Shown one piece after another: positions 1-9,786 of a stretch of 64,000 nucleotides of DNA. The notes under the pieces were generated by a model, which saw nothing but the letters and a program-made list of their open reading frames with translations, searched no databases and was not told the DNA's origin. The stretch is from Rhodoferax sp. AJA081-3. Lineage in GTDB: Bacteria; Pseudomonadota; Gammaproteobacteria; Burkholderiales; Burkholderiaceae_C. The stretch is from assembly GCF_017798165.1 (NCBI RefSeq), contig NZ_CP059068.1, positions 186,001 through 250,000 of the forward strand. Direction: 5' to 3'. Each line of letters starts with the position of its first letter. Positions within the stretch are counted from its first letter, which is position 1. The position numbers were made by a program, and so were the translations under genes.

Positions 1-2
1 TG

Positions 3-281
3 TTTGGCGATAGCAAGTTGAAACAGACGCTTTACCCTGCGTTTGCTGACCCTAACAAAGTGATTGCTGTGCTAAGCACGATCTCAGGTGCTGGTTCGCC
101 GGTGCAAGAGGCTGACGGCACGATTTCCGTCGCGGTCGGTAACCAGACCCTGACGCTACGGCCCGGCTACAACCTCATTAGCCGGCCGGTGGCCGACACT
201 GATGTTTTGTGGTGGGTGGATGGTGGCGTCTATTACGTGAATTATTTGGACGGTACTGCTCAGTCATTTACAGTGAAATAA
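3..281 (+). CDS. C-terminal end of an unrecognised protein (5' truncated by window)
   Basis: The reading frame is open from base 3, so the gene most likely starts outside the window; a TTG at 18 is in frame but has no clear need to be the start. The visible 90 or so residues are rich in V, T, G, Y and W (for example DVLWWVDGGVYYVNYLDG near the end), which suggests beta strands and perhaps a secreted or surface protein. I do not recognise a family. The gene is followed at once by a strong intrinsic terminator (299-332), which supports a real gene end. Confidence 0.55.
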   Translation, partial: FGDSKLKQTLYPAFADPNKVIAVLSTISGAGSPVQEADGTISVAVGNQTLTLRPGYNLISRPVADTDVLWWVDGGVYYVNYLDGTAQSFTVK

Positions 282-298
282 GCCCGTAAGCGGGATGT

Positions 299-332
299 GG
301 GGCGCAATGTCCGCAAGGCATTGCGCCCCTTT
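299..332 (+). terminator. Intrinsic terminator
   Basis: A perfect 11-bp stem (GGGGCGCAATG at 299-309 pairs with CATTGCGCCCC at 319-329) with a 9-nt loop is followed by TTT. It lies 17 nt after the stop codon of the truncated gene at the window start. Confidence 0.75.
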
Positions 333-481
333 ACGTTGGGCGCTCAGCTGCATCGGTCAAATCGGCAATCCTTTTAAAAGACCGACCTGGTTTTGAACGT
401 GATGCCATCCGACCAAGCCGAATGGGGCACTTTCTATTGTTTTCTAGAATACCGCTGGCTCTCAAAGGGAGCCCACCCCAC

Positions 482-500
482 GCCCAGTGTTCCACTGGGC
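482..500 (+). other. Hairpin upstream of the DUF4832-type lipoprotein gene
   Basis: A perfect 8-bp inverted repeat (GCCCAGTG at 482-489, CACTGGGC at 493-500) with a 3-nt loop lies about 55 nt before the likely start codon at 556. There is no T-run, so it may be a 5' UTR structure rather than a terminator. The remaining sequence from 333 to 555 shows no convincing gene. Confidence 0.4.
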
Positions 501-555
501 AGCCAGAGTGTTGAGTCTTTGCATTGTTTTTCCGAGAAAGTCGAAAGTTCGCCCT

Positions 556-2475
556 ATGAATATCCCACTCAACCGAACGATCTGGTCCGGCGTCGTTGCG
601 CTCGCTTTGGTGGCTTGTGGTGGTGGAGGTAGTAGTGCGCCCAGTGCACCAGCGACAAACTCGGGAACCCCCAGCACTGCGGCTCCCACGGCGACGGGCC
701 AGACACCAGTGTCTCAAAACACCACACCAACCGATGGAACAACAGCGCCTACGGGAACCTCCCCATCGACCGGAGGCACACCTCCTACGTCCACCACACC
801 GCAAGCGAACATCGTTCCGGTTGCATTCGCGGGGGGCGCACAGAACGTTGGCTTGGGTCTTGTCACCGTCAATGGCGGTGGCAGTTCAGACGCTAATGGT
901 GATCCAATAACCTATGCTTGGACGCTGACATCCAAACCGGCAGGCAGCACGGCTGTGTTGACCACCACCACGGCCGTTGCAACCAGCTTCACTGCGGACA
1001 TGGCCGGAAGTTATGTGGTGTCGCTGACCGTCCATGACGGCAAAGTCAGCAGCAGCGCAGCCAGCGTGACCATTACCGTCGCCGCTGCCGCTTGGCAGGC
1101 GCAGTCCACATCTAAGGTTTTCACGGCCCTCGCGCCCACCACGGACGACACGGTCAACCCCATGCGCGGTTATTACCGCTGGCGCGGGCAGGAGAAAGTC
1201 ACCCAGGTCAGCCCAGCGCTGGATGCCTACCAACGGTACCGCTGGAAGGATCTGGAAACCGGTTTGGGCACTTATAACTTTGCCACCGTGCTCAGTGACC
1301 TGCAGACCGCCAAAAGCCAGGGCCGCAAATTCGCGCTGCGGGTGCAAGCCATGTTGGGCTACGACGACGGCCAGGTCTACATTCCCAGCTACGTGGTCAA
1401 CCATGCCAGTTGCCTAAATGGCTGCGGTTGGTGGGCGGATTACGACGCGGGCACACCCGGGCTGACCTTTGTGCCTGATTGGAACGACCCCTACCTGCAA
1501 CAACGCGCCAGTGCCTTGCTGCTTGCCCTCTCGACGGCCCTGGGTAGTCAGGACGACATCGCCTGGATTGACATCGGCATGTTTGGACAGTGGGGCGAAT
1601 GGGCGCTGTCGTCGGGCATCAACTACGCTACCGCGCCGGCAGGCATTGTGGCGGCCACCGATGCCAGCAAACGCGAGTTTGTGGACATGCATTTGCGTGC
1701 CTTCCCAACCCGCCAGATGGTGATGCTGGCCATCTACAGCCGCTACAACGAAGTGCGGTATGCCACCACACAGCAAACCATCGCCAGCAAACCGGTTGGC
1801 ATGCGTATCGATTGCCTGGGGCGTGGCGGGTTCATGAACCAGTGGACGCACCACCCCACCGAGTGGGCCACGCTGCAAGACGTGTGGAAGACCGCACCCT
1901 TTGTGGCTGAGTATTGCCAGTTTCCCAGTGGCGACCCCGCCGACACCCCGTTGGTTGCACAACAGCAGGTGCGCGACTTTCATATCAGCACCGTAGGCAA
2001 TGGCAACATTGGTGATGGAAGCGCCAACAGCTGGGCATCGTATACCCCCACAGAGCAACAACAACTCATCCAGGTTGGCCGCGAGGCCGGTTACCGCTAC
2101 CGGGTAGACACGGCCAATGTCGGCTTGACTGGCAGCGGGCTTTTGTCCGTGTCTGCTGTGGTGCGCAATGACGGCAATGCGCCCACGTATGAACCTTGGG
2201 AGGTGCTGCTGGAACTGACCAACAGCTTGGGTAACACCGTCTGGTCGCAAACAATGGTCGGTGATCTGAAAACCAACCAAGGTGCCGGCAGCATCCAGAG
2301 CTTCAGCACCACGGTGCAGTTGCCGTCTCAAAGCACTGGCGACTACACCTTGAAGTTGATCGCCCGTGATGCCCGCCGCCTCAGTGCCACCCCTGTGCGC
2401 GCGCCTCTGCGCTGGACAGTGGCAGAACGAACCAGCGATGGTGGTGTGGACTTGGCGAGTTTGCGTAAAAACTAG
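556..2475 (+). CDS. DUF4832-type lipoprotein with PKD-like domain
   Basis: Predicted 639-residue exported lipoprotein. The start ATG at 556 puts a signal peptide with lipobox LVAC (Cys21) followed by GGGGSS at the N terminus; an upstream ATG at 487 would destroy this. A Ser/Thr/Pro/Gly-rich linker (about 25-80) leads to a PKD/immunoglobulin-like domain (about 85-175, with GGGSSDANGDPITYAW). The rest starts with NPMRGYYRW and contains GMFGQWGEW and a C-terminal beta domain, as in DUF4874/DUF4832 proteins, which are thought to be TIM-barrel glycoside-hydrolase-like. Likely anchored in the outer membrane and acting on polysaccharide, but the substrate is unknown. No neighbour explains its role. 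Confidence 0.7.
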   Translation: MNIPLNRTIWSGVVALALVACGGGGSSAPSAPATNSGTPSTAAPTATGQTPVSQNTTPTDGTTAPTGTSPSTGGTPPTSTTPQANIVPVAFAGGAQNVGLGLVTVNGGGSSDANGDPITYAWTLTSKPAGSTAVLTTTTAVATSFTADMAGSYVVSLTVHDGKVSSSAASVTITVAAAAWQAQSTSKVFTALAPTTDDTVNPMRGYYRWRGQEKVTQVSPALDAYQRYRWKDLETGLGTYNFATVLSDLQTAKSQGRKFALRVQAMLGYDDGQVYIPSYVVNHASCLNGCGWWADYDAGTPGLTFVPDWNDPYLQQRASALLLALSTALGSQDDIAWIDIGMFGQWGEWALSSGINYATAPAGIVAATDASKREFVDMHLRAFPTRQMVMLAIYSRYNEVRYATTQQTIASKPVGMRIDCLGRGGFMNQWTHHPTEWATLQDVWKTAPFVAEYCQFPSGDPADTPLVAQQQVRDFHISTVGNGNIGDGSANSWASYTPTEQQQLIQVGREAGYRYRVDTANVGLTGSGLLSVSAVVRNDGNAPTYEPWEVLLELTNSLGNTVWSQTMVGDLKTNQGAGSIQSFSTTVQLPSQSTGDYTLKLIARDARRLSATPVRAPLRWTVAERTSDGGVDLASLRKN

Positions 2476-2523
2476 CAGAGGTGCGTCGTGGCCTCTTGCG
2501 TGTTTGGGTGCGCAGGGTACCGG

Positions 2524-4788
2524 TCAAGTCGCCACGCCGCTGGTACAGCGCAGCAGCACGTCCACCAGGGTGTTGATGTCAAAGGGCTTGCCCACATGGG
2601 CGTCCATGCCCGCTTCCACACTGGCCTGGCGGTCGGTGTCCATCACGTTGGCTGTCATGGCGACCACTGGCAACAACCGCAAGCCCAGGTCGGCGCGAAT
2701 GGTGCGTGTGGCAGTGTAGCCATCCATGACCGGCATTTGAATGTCCATCAACACGACATCCACGTCGCCAGCGTGCGCACGCAGAAAGTCCACGGCCTGC
2801 TGTCCATCTGCACGGTGGATGACATGCGCACCTTCACCCTCCAAGGATAGTTTGGCCACCATCACATTGATGGGGTTATCTTCCACTAGCAAAACGCGAA
2901 GGCCCTGCAGACGCCGCTGTTTGTGTGTGGGAGGCGGGGTTGCGGGCTGCAGCTCCGCGTCCGACAATCCCAAGGGCAGGATCAGTGCAAAACGGCTGCC
3001 CGCGCCCGGTTCACTGTCCACGCTAAGGCTGCCGCCCATCAGATCGGCCAGACGCCGACAAATCGCCAGGCCCAGACCGGTTCCACCAAACTGGCGCGTG
3101 GTGGAAGCATCGGCCTGGGAGAACGGCTCAAACAGCCGGGCCAGTTGCTGCGGGCTGATACCGATGCCGGTGTCCTGCACGGCAAAGGTCAGTCGCACGC
3201 CCCCAGCTGGCGCTACCGGCGCATCGGGCTCACGCAAAATCTGCAAGCGCACCGTGCCCGTATGTGTGAATTTCACAGCATTGCTCAGTAAGTTGTTGAG
3301 CACTTGGGTGAGACGCAAGGCATCTCCACGCAAAGCCAGCGGCACGTCGGGCGCCACTTCCACAACGAAACAGATGCCCTTGTTGCCCGCCATTTGTTCG
3401 AACAGGTTGCGCGCCTGATCCAGCGTGCGGGTCAGGTCAAACGGGGCATCCTCCAGTACCAGTTTGCCTGCCTCGATTTTGGAAAAATCCAGCACGTCAT
3501 TGACCACACCCATCAAGGTCTGGGCCGATGCATGGCACTTCTCGATCAAGTCGCGTTCCCGTGCTGGCAGGTCGCCTTGCAGGCACAACCGGGTCAGACC
3601 CAGAACGCCATTCATGGGTGTGCGAATTTCGTGCGACATATTGGCCAGGAACTCGGATTTGGCGGTATTGGCCCGCGTTGCCGCTTCGCGCGCCAGGTTG
3701 GCCTGCTCGGTCGCTTCACGGAACGACGAAACATCCAGTGCCGACAATATGAGCTGCTGACGTCCTGCGGCATCCTTGCCAATGCCGCCGTGTACCGACA
3801 GCCAGCGCGATTGGTCGGCCACCGCCATGCGGCATTGCCCGGACCAACCGGAGCCACCGTGGTCCAGCAATTGGCGAACCTGGTCGGTCAGCCAGGCCCG
3901 GTCTGGTGGATCGAAGAGGGAAACAAAGCCCTCCAGGGTCAAGCCATGCGCCGCATCCGGTCCCAGCCATGCGGCCAGAACGCGGTTGGGGGTTACACGC
4001 CCGGTGCCTGGATCCACCACCAGCGATGCCACCTGGGCCAGTTGCTCGGTCGCGTCCAGCAGTTCCTGGCTGTGCTGCAACTCGCGTTGGTTGCGCCGCG
4101 AAATCAGCAAAGGCAAACTGGTTGCCAAGGCAATGTTGAAGATCACGCCCATCAAGAAAGAAAGGCCCCAGGTGCGTCCCCCCAGGGTGGCAGTGTCGAT
4201 CGGGCCGTGCACACCCCAAAATACCGTGCCCCGCCAGGCAAAGGACAGCGCGCCCAGCCCGAATACCGCCACCAAGCCCCACAACACACGCCGCTCTGCT
4301 CGGGTCTGGTCTTGCGCGTCGGCGCGTAGCCGTGCGATTTCTGCCAGAAACAAGCCGACCAACACGGTTGCCACGATTCCAACAAAGATCGACGAAATCA
4401 GCACCCGCTGACTGGCGTCGGGCTCCACCACCACACACCAGTACAGCCACGGCGCTTGCAGCAACAGCAATGTAAATGCCCAGCCCCGGTGGATGACACC
4501 GCGAAAGTACTGGCCAAAGCCCACCGTGAGTTCGGCAAAGCCACCCAATACCAGCATGTTGCCCACTAGAAAGGTCAGCCAATCTGGTGCGATGCCGCGC
4601 AAAGACAGCAAGAAGAAACCCAGTGCATAGATCACCGCCCCCCGGGTTATGGTGCGCGTGGCCAGCCGATTGGCCGTGGAAAAACTGGCGCTGCTCGCTA
4701 ACACCAGTGGTAAGACCAGGCTGGTGAGCAGGGCGACGACACTCAGAGTCGGAATGTCCAATGCAATCATGGGGCCATTCTGGCCCAA
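2524..4788 (-). CDS. Hybrid sensor histidine kinase / response regulator
   Basis: A 754-residue membrane sensor. The N terminus has about six to seven hydrophobic helices (10-230) in a 7TM-like module, followed by a PAS-like segment (about 240-350), a HisKA domain with the phospho-acceptor His386 in [15 protein letters not shown], an HATPase domain with N box ([10 protein letters not shown]), DTGIGIS and GGTGLGLAI motifs, and a C-terminal receiver (about 630-754) with phospho-Asp682 in LMDIQMP and Lys in the GKPF motif. There is no Hpt domain, so a separate phosphotransfer protein or output must exist. It converges on the lipoprotein gene at 556-2475 and has no adjacent response regulator. 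The signal is unknown. A second in-frame ATG at 4770 is an alternative start. Confidence 0.9.
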   Translation of the reverse strand: MGQNGPMIALDIPTLSVVALLTSLVLPLVLASSASFSTANRLATRTITRGAVIYALGFFLLSLRGIAPDWLTFLVGNMLVLGGFAELTVGFGQYFRGVIHRGWAFTLLLLQAPWLYWCVVVEPDASQRVLISSIFVGIVATVLVGLFLAEIARLRADAQDQTRAERRVLWGLVAVFGLGALSFAWRGTVFWGVHGPIDTATLGGRTWGLSFLMGVIFNIALATSLPLLISRRNQRELQHSQELLDATEQLAQVASLVVDPGTGRVTPNRVLAAWLGPDAAHGLTLEGFVSLFDPPDRAWLTDQVRQLLDHGGSGWSGQCRMAVADQSRWLSVHGGIGKDAAGRQQLILSALDVSSFREATEQANLAREAATRANTAKSEFLANMSHEIRTPMNGVLGLTRLCLQGDLPARERDLIEKCHASAQTLMGVVNDVLDFSKIEAGKLVLEDAPFDLTRTLDQARNLFEQMAGNKGICFVVEVAPDVPLALRGDALRLTQVLNNLLSNAVKFTHTGTVRLQILREPDAPVAPAGGVRLTFAVQDTGIGISPQQLARLFEPFSQADASTTRQFGGTGLGLAICRRLADLMGGSLSVDSEPGAGSRFALILPLGLSDAELQPATPPPTHKQRRLQGLRVLLVEDNPINVMVAKLSLEGEGAHVIHRADGQQAVDFLRAHAGDVDVVLMDIQMPVMDGYTATRTIRADLGLRLLPVVAMTANVMDTDRQASVEAGMDAHVGKPFDINTLVDVLLRCTSGVAT

Positions 4789-5035
4789 TTGTCCGGAATC
4801 TGTCGATGTTCGATTCTTCCTGGACCAGTGCGCAGTTCTTACAAGGCCCCGTTCTTGCGCGATGTGACCAGGTCTGAGCCGCTATCAACACCGACAAGAC
4901 CAAAGCATCAAGGTCAAGAAGAGCCCGGTGCTCAGCGCGGTTCGTAGAGTACCGAGAAATCTCATCGGCCATTGGTTGCACCCAATAGGTCGTGCAACTC
5001 TAGGCTTTCAGATTTCGAAAGGCTGCGCTGACGCA

Positions 5036-6112
5036 TCAAAGCGCAGCGGCTACCGCAAGTCCTAAGTCGGTCGTGCTGGCCTTGCCACCCATGTCCGGGG
5101 TTCGTGGGCCGGTGGACAGGGTGGTTTCGATTGCGCGGACGATGGCGTCGTGGGCGCCGGTGTGTCGCGCATCGCCATTGCCCAGAAAGTCGAGCATCAT
5201 TGCGCCGGACCAGATCATCCCGATGGGGTTGGCGATGTTTTTGCCGTAAATGTCGGGGGCTGAGCCGTGCACGGGCTCAAACAGCGATGGGTAGGTGCGC
5301 TCTGGGTTGAGATTGGCCGACGGCGCAATGGCGATGGTGCCTGTACAGGCGGGCCCAAGATCAGACAAGATATCTCCGAACAGGTTGGATGCCACGACGA
5401 CATCAAAACGCTCTGGACTCAGCACGAAGCGCGCTGCCAATATGTCAATGTGGTATTTGTCCCAGCGCACGCCAGGGTAGGCCGCCGCCATGGCTTCTAC
5501 GCGTTCGTCCCAATAGGGCATGCTGATGGCCATGCCATTGGATTTGGTGGCCGACGTCAGATGTTTCTTGGGACGTTGCTGGGCCAGCTCGAACGCATAT
5601 TGCAGGATGCGATCCACACCTTTTCGGGTGAAAACCGATTCTTGCAGCACCGTCTCGCGGTCGGTGCCTTCAAACAAACGTCCGCCAATCGCGGAGTATT
5701 CACCTTCGGTGTTTTCGCGCACCACGTAGAAGTCGATGTCGCCCACCTTGCGATTGACAAGCGGGCAAGGAATACCCGGCATCAGGCGCACCGGGCGCAG
5801 GTTTACATACTGGTCAAATTCGCGACGGAACTTGAGCAACGACCCCCACAAGGAAATATGGTCGGGGACGGTTTCGGACCATCCTGCTGCGCCAAAATAA
5901 ATGGCGTCAAAGTCTTTGAGTTGATCAAACCAGTCGTACGGCATCATCTGCCCGTGCTTGACGTAGTAACCGCAGTGGGCCCAATCGAAGCTTGTGAATT
6001 CCAGGGCAATACCGAACTTGCGCGCAGCGGCCTCCACCACGCGCAGCCCTTCGGGCATGACTTCGTTGCCGATTCCGTCACCGGCGATGACGGCGATTTT
6101 GTGTGCTTGCAT
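5036..6112 (-). CDS. Tartrate dehydrogenase / isopropylmalate dehydrogenase family enzyme
   Basis: A 358-residue NAD-dependent beta-decarboxylating dehydrogenase. It starts MQAHKIAVIAGDGIGNEV, typical of this family, so the start at 6112 is preferred over longer in-frame extensions; an AGGG-rich stretch precedes it. The C-terminal part has GDILSDLGP and EPVHGSAPDI, the family signature. The overall pattern fits the tartrate dehydrogenase/decarboxylase (TtuC) branch better than LeuB, and the divergent LysR gene at 6222 matches the arrangement of tartrate-use regulators. Substrate (tartrate, malate or another 2-hydroxy acid) is inferred. A 7-bp inverted repeat (5022-5028/5041-5047) spans its stop codon and may be a weak terminator. 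Confidence 0.8.
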   Translation of the reverse strand: MQAHKIAVIAGDGIGNEVMPEGLRVVEAAARKFGIALEFTSFDWAHCGYYVKHGQMMPYDWFDQLKDFDAIYFGAAGWSETVPDHISLWGSLLKFRREFDQYVNLRPVRLMPGIPCPLVNRKVGDIDFYVVRENTEGEYSAIGGRLFEGTDRETVLQESVFTRKGVDRILQYAFELAQQRPKKHLTSATKSNGMAISMPYWDERVEAMAAAYPGVRWDKYHIDILAARFVLSPERFDVVVASNLFGDILSDLGPACTGTIAIAPSANLNPERTYPSLFEPVHGSAPDIYGKNIANPIGMIWSGAMMLDFLGNGDARHTGAHDAIVRAIETTLSTGPRTPDMGGKASTTDLGLAVAAAL

Positions 6113-6182
6113 CCCAATCCCTTTTTCCTGTGGAAGTACGGCTGTGCTGCCGTGCCAGGATGCTAGTTTGTGAGGCTGATGA

Positions 6183-6199
6183 ATACAATCTTCTTGAAT
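6183..6199. promoter_or_regulatory. Candidate LysR-type operator between divergent genes
   Basis: An interrupted palindrome, ATACAA-N5-TTGAAT with five of six arm positions paired, lies between the dehydrogenase (start 6112) and the LysR gene (start 6222). The position is right for an operator of the LysR protein, but the match is modest and rests only on symmetry. Confidence 0.3.
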
Positions 6200-6221
6200 G
6201 TTGACCCAGAGGACACGAAAC

Positions 6222-7145
6222 GTGAACAATCGCCCCTTGTTGGAAGACTTGCGCTTTTTTTGCGCCGTGGTGCGTGCCCAGGCATTTGCCGCGGTGGCGC
6301 GTGAGTTGGGCGTGTCAAAGGCCGTTATCAGCAAGCGCATCAACTTGCTGGAAAAGGCACTGGACGTGAAGCTGCTGCACCGCACTACGCGGCGCCTGAC
6401 CGTCACCGAACAAGGGGAAATCGTTTACCAGCGTGCGGTGCGTATCCTGGAAGATGTGGACGCGATGGCGCAAGCCATCACGACCCACCGGCTTGAGCCC
6501 AGCGGCCTGCTGCGGCTGTGCAGCAGTTCGGGGTTTGGCCGCAACCAACTGGCACCTGCGCTGTCGGCGCTGGCACTGCGCTACCCGAAGCTGGAGCTTC
6601 AACTGGAATTGCTGGACCGCCCGGTTGACCTGATCGGCGAAGGTTTTGAACTGGATATCCGCGTAGGCGAGGTCAGAGAGCCCAACCTGATCTCCCGCCG
6701 TATTGCAAGCAACCGCCGTGTGTTGTGCGCGGCTCCGCGTTATCTGGCGCAGCAAGGTTTTCCATCGGATCTGCAGGCCTTGGCCGGGCACCATTGCATG
6801 GTGATCCGTGAACGCGACCAGGACTTTGGGCGCTGGGTACTGAAAGGGCCAGAGGGCCTGGAGACCGTGAAGGTTCGTGGCCCGCTGTCGGCCAACAACG
6901 GCGAGGTTGTCCACCGATGGGCCATTGATGGCCTGGGCATCATCTTGCGATCAGAATGGGATGTTGGCCCCAGCATTGCCAGTGGCGCTCTGGTGCACCT
7001 CTTACCCGCGTTTGCCCAAGAGGCCCATGTGTGGGCGGTCTATCCAACACGCCTGTCCAACTCGGCCAAGGTTCGCGTGTGTGTCGAGTTTTTGGTGGAT
7101 TGGTTCAGGTCAGCAAATGGTTACCACCCTGACGGTCCAATTTGA
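6222..7145 (+). CDS. LysR-family transcriptional regulator
   Basis: A 307-residue regulator. The N-terminal winged helix-turn-helix ([20 protein letters not shown], then [14 protein letters not shown]) is followed by [14 protein letters not shown], the LysR linker region, and a substrate-binding-like effector domain (about 90-300). The GTG at 6222 is preferred because GAGGA lies 8 nt before it; an ATG at 6198 has no ribosome binding site. Divergent from the tartrate-type dehydrogenase gene, which it probably controls. Its 3' end overlaps the convergent chemotaxis receptor gene by 41 bp. Confidence 0.88.
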   Translation: MNNRPLLEDLRFFCAVVRAQAFAAVARELGVSKAVISKRINLLEKALDVKLLHRTTRRLTVTEQGEIVYQRAVRILEDVDAMAQAITTHRLEPSGLLRLCSSSGFGRNQLAPALSALALRYPKLELQLELLDRPVDLIGEGFELDIRVGEVREPNLISRRIASNRRVLCAAPRYLAQQGFPSDLQALAGHHCMVIRERDQDFGRWVLKGPEGLETVKVRGPLSANNGEVVHRWAIDGLGIILRSEWDVGPSIASGALVHLLPAFAQEAHVWAVYPTRLSNSAKVRVCVEFLVDWFRSANGYHPDGPI

Positions 7146-8715
7146 AATGGCTGACGGCCTGTGCCAGGCCCACCGCCAAATCCTTGAGCCCATCGGCCGC
7201 CGCAGCACTCTGCTCAACCAAGGCGGAGTTTTGTTGTGTCATTTGGTCTAGCGATGCGATAGACGCATTGATCTGGCTGATGCCGCTGCTCTGGCTGGAT
7301 GCCGCCGCCGTGATCTCGCCCAGGGTGCTGTTCACGTTGTTGACCGAGCCCACGATGTCCTGCATGGTGGTGCCCGCTTCACCGACCAGGCGTGCTCCGC
7401 GCTCTACGCGCTCCACACTGGCGCCTATCAAGGCCTTGATCTCGCGCGCTGCCTCGGCCGAGCGGCCTGCCAGGCTTCGCACCTCACCGGCCACAACGGC
7501 AAAACCACGGCCCTGCTCACCCGCACGGGCGGCCTCCACCGCAGCATTCAGTGCCAGGATATTGGTCTGAAAGGCGATGCCGTCAATGACCCCGATGATG
7601 TCTGAAATTTTGCGTGAGCTGGTGTTGATCTCGTCCATCGTGGTCACCACCTCGGCCACCACCGCTCCGCCGCGTGCCGCTACGGTGGCAGCGGTCAAGG
7701 CCAGGCGGTTGGCTTCTTTGGCGGATTCAGCGCTTTGCTGCACGATGTGGGTCAGGTGGTCCATGGACTGCGCAGTCTGCTGCAAACTGCTGGCGGCTTC
7801 CTCGGTGCGGTGGCTCAGGTCCTGGTTGCCGTTGGCCACTTCGCCGCTGGCCAGTTCTATCGAATCTGCGGCCTGGCGTATTCCACCAACCAGGCTGCGC
7901 AAGCGATCTTGCATGGCACGAATGGCCTCCAGCAGGCGCCCGGTTTCGTCGTGGATGCGCACCTCGATTTCCGACGACAGATCACCCTGTGCAATACGTT
8001 CCGCCACCACCACCGCGCGGCCGATGGGTTGCGTGACGCTGGTGGTGATGCTCCAGGCAATGGCACCACCCAGCACCAAGGCGACCACCACCAGGGTGAC
8101 CGAAATCACCTGTGCGCGGCGCTCCAGTGAGGACATGGCTGAATTGGCGTCTTCGGTCAGTTGGCGCTGCATCGCCACCAGGGCCTCCACCTTTTGGCGC
8201 ATTTTTGTCTCTACGGGACGTACGTCATTGACCAGCGTCAGCACTGCGGCTTCGGTCTCCCGGTTGGAGCCCTGTTGTATGGACGTGCGAATGGCAGGCA
8301 GCGCAATGGCGGCTGCGGCCGTTACTTCGGCCAGCAGCGCCCGTTCGCTGTCGCTGGAGCCAACAGTGGCCAACAGGTCAGCTAGTTTCTTCTCGGCCGC
8401 CAGATACTTGGTTTCGGCTGCCTTGGCCAGGGCTACTTCGGCCTCGGCCTGCTTGCCATCCAGATCGGTTTCCAGGTTCGCAAACAGTGCCACTGAACGG
8501 GTCTGGATGGCCAGGTTGTCGATGCTGCTCATCAAATCATTGGCAACGCCGGTCTTGACGTTATTGACTTCCACGATGTTTTGCACCTGCCGCTTTAGCG
8601 ACTGCACCGAATAGGCACCCGTGACGGCCACCGTAACCAGCAACAACAAAATGCTGGAGAAGCCAAAGCTCAGGCGTTTGGCCAGCGACAAAGATCGGAG
8701 ATTGAAGGAGTACAT
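7105..8715 (-). CDS. Methyl-accepting chemotaxis protein
   Basis: A 536-residue chemoreceptor. TM1 is near residues 15-35, then a four-helix-bundle type periplasmic sensor (about 36-190), TM2 (about 192-212, [18 protein letters not shown]), HAMP (about 213-265) and a cytoplasmic signalling domain with the conserved hairpin tip [26 protein letters not shown]. No C-terminal CheR-binding pentapeptide is visible. It is divergent from the ODP-like oxygen-binding protein gene at 8966, a combination also known from other bacteria where ODP acts with chemotaxis proteins; a link in oxygen taxis is inferred. No che genes are present in the window. Confidence 0.93.
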   Translation of the reverse strand: MYSFNLRSLSLAKRLSFGFSSILLLLVTVAVTGAYSVQSLKRQVQNIVEVNNVKTGVANDLMSSIDNLAIQTRSVALFANLETDLDGKQAEAEVALAKAAETKYLAAEKKLADLLATVGSSDSERALLAEVTAAAAIALPAIRTSIQQGSNRETEAAVLTLVNDVRPVETKMRQKVEALVAMQRQLTEDANSAMSSLERRAQVISVTLVVVALVLGGAIAWSITTSVTQPIGRAVVVAERIAQGDLSSEIEVRIHDETGRLLEAIRAMQDRLRSLVGGIRQAADSIELASGEVANGNQDLSHRTEEAASSLQQTAQSMDHLTHIVQQSAESAKEANRLALTAATVAARGGAVVAEVVTTMDEINTSSRKISDIIGVIDGIAFQTNILALNAAVEAARAGEQGRGFAVVAGEVRSLAGRSAEAAREIKALIGASVERVERGARLVGEAGTTMQDIVGSVNNVNSTLGEITAAASSQSSGISQINASIASLDQMTQQNSALVEQSAAAADGLKDLAVGLAQAVSHFKLDRQGGNHLLT

Positions 8716-8870
8716 GCGAGCCTGCGTTAAAGGTGTGGCGGGACTACCCCGCTATCGTCTGGCCAGTATCAGAAGCGCCCCTAGTGGCGTCAAGGGCGTA
8801 TACCCCAGCAAGCGCCCGGCTTGTCAGTTCTGCGTCAGATTTACTTCAGCCGCCGCTTGGGACCGGTATG

Positions 8871-8912
8871 TTGACTTGTGTCAATGCGCGGTCCTGGTAA
8901 TAACCCTATAGT
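8871..8912 (+). promoter_or_regulatory. FNR-type operator and class II promoter for the ODP-like gene
   Basis: TTGACTTGTGTCAA at 8871-8884 is a perfect TTGA-N6-TCAA site with symmetry extending to TTGAC/GTCAA. A -10 hexamer TATAGT lies at 8907-8912. A transcription start 7 nt downstream (about 8919) puts the centre of the box at -41.5, the standard position for class II activation by FNR/CRP-family proteins, where it replaces the -35 element. The gene 3' of it begins at 8966. The rest of 8716-8965 shows no gene. Confidence 0.55.
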
Positions 8913-8965
8913 TTCTCGGTCATTACTTCTTCTGCGGTGCCCCGCACCGCCTAACCCCATCTCCC

Positions 8966-9748
8966 ATGCCAGTAGAACTCTATCGCGACACCCAGCACGC
9001 CTGTTTAATGTTTACCGACCTGATCGACGGCGATGCCCAGGCGGTGCAGTCCAACCAGTTCTTGATCATCGACAACGGTACCGCGGCCATCATTGATCCG
9101 GGTGGCAACCTGGCGTTCAACGAATTGTTCATGGGTCTCAGCTGCCACTTCAGCCCGCAAAACCTGAGCTACCTCTTGGCCTCCCACGCAGACCCGGACA
9201 TCATCGCGTCGCTGGACCGTTGGTTGACGTCTACACCGGCCAAGCTGGTGATCTCGCGGGTCTGGGAGCGTTTTGTGCCGCATTTCACCAAGGTGGGTAA
9301 AACCGATAACCGCATCATCGGTGTGTCGGACCGTGGTGGACGTTTGCCCCTGGGGAAAAACGAGTTGTGGGTGTTGCCCGCGCACTTCTTGCACTCCGAA
9401 GGCAATTTTCACTTCTACGATCCGGTGAGCCGCATTCTCTTTACCGGAGACCTCGGCGTGTCCATGACCAGCGGACTGGATGCCCAGACGCCGGTGACCA
9501 GTCTGGCCGCGAACATTCCCCGTATGGAGGGTTTTCACAAACGCTACATGGTGTCCAACAAGGTGCTGCGCCTGTGGGTCCAGATGGCGCGCAAGCTGGA
9601 CATCAGCATGCTGGTGCCCCAACACGGCGCACCCATCACCGGCCCCGCCATTGCCGAGTTTTTTAGCTGGGCTGAAAACCTGTATTGCGGCGTAGACCTG
9701 TTTGATGAGCAGAACTACCAGCTACCCACGGCACGGCTGCCGGTGTGA
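8966..9748 (+). CDS. ODP-like oxygen-binding di-iron protein (metallo-beta-lactamase fold)
   Basis: A 260-residue soluble protein related to the lactamase-like core of flavodiiron proteins but without a flavodoxin domain. Candidate metal ligands are His74, Asp76 and Asp78 in SHADPD, a histidine in PAHFLH (140 or 143), Asp162 in FTGDLG and His220 in VPQHGAP. Flavodiiron proteins normally have HxExD, so Asp replaces the usual Glu here. Stand-alone proteins of this type (ODP) bind O2 at a di-iron site and are linked to chemotaxis; the divergent chemoreceptor gene at 7105-8715 fits. An FNR-type box precedes it. Function as an oxygen sensor is inferred. Confidence 0.75.
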   Translation: MPVELYRDTQHACLMFTDLIDGDAQAVQSNQFLIIDNGTAAIIDPGGNLAFNELFMGLSCHFSPQNLSYLLASHADPDIIASLDRWLTSTPAKLVISRVWERFVPHFTKVGKTDNRIIGVSDRGGRLPLGKNELWVLPAHFLHSEGNFHFYDPVSRILFTGDLGVSMTSGLDAQTPVTSLAANIPRMEGFHKRYMVSNKVLRLWVQMARKLDISMLVPQHGAPITGPAIAEFFSWAENLYCGVDLFDEQNYQLPTARLPV

Positions 9749-9786
9749 CGGTGTGATACAGCGGGGCGGCTATCATCGCCCGCTCC

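Noticed and set aside
331..804. Long open frame on the minus strand opposite the lipoprotein start
   Set aside because: Arg/Cys-rich translation typical of the antisense of a GC-rich gene; no domain-like pattern.
3304..4329. 341-codon open frame antisense to the hybrid kinase
   Set aside because: Shadow of the kinase gene; composition rich in R, Q and G without motifs.
5267..6166. 299-codon open frame antisense to the tartrate-type dehydrogenase
   Set aside because: Overlaps a gene with clear family motifs on the other strand; no supporting signal.
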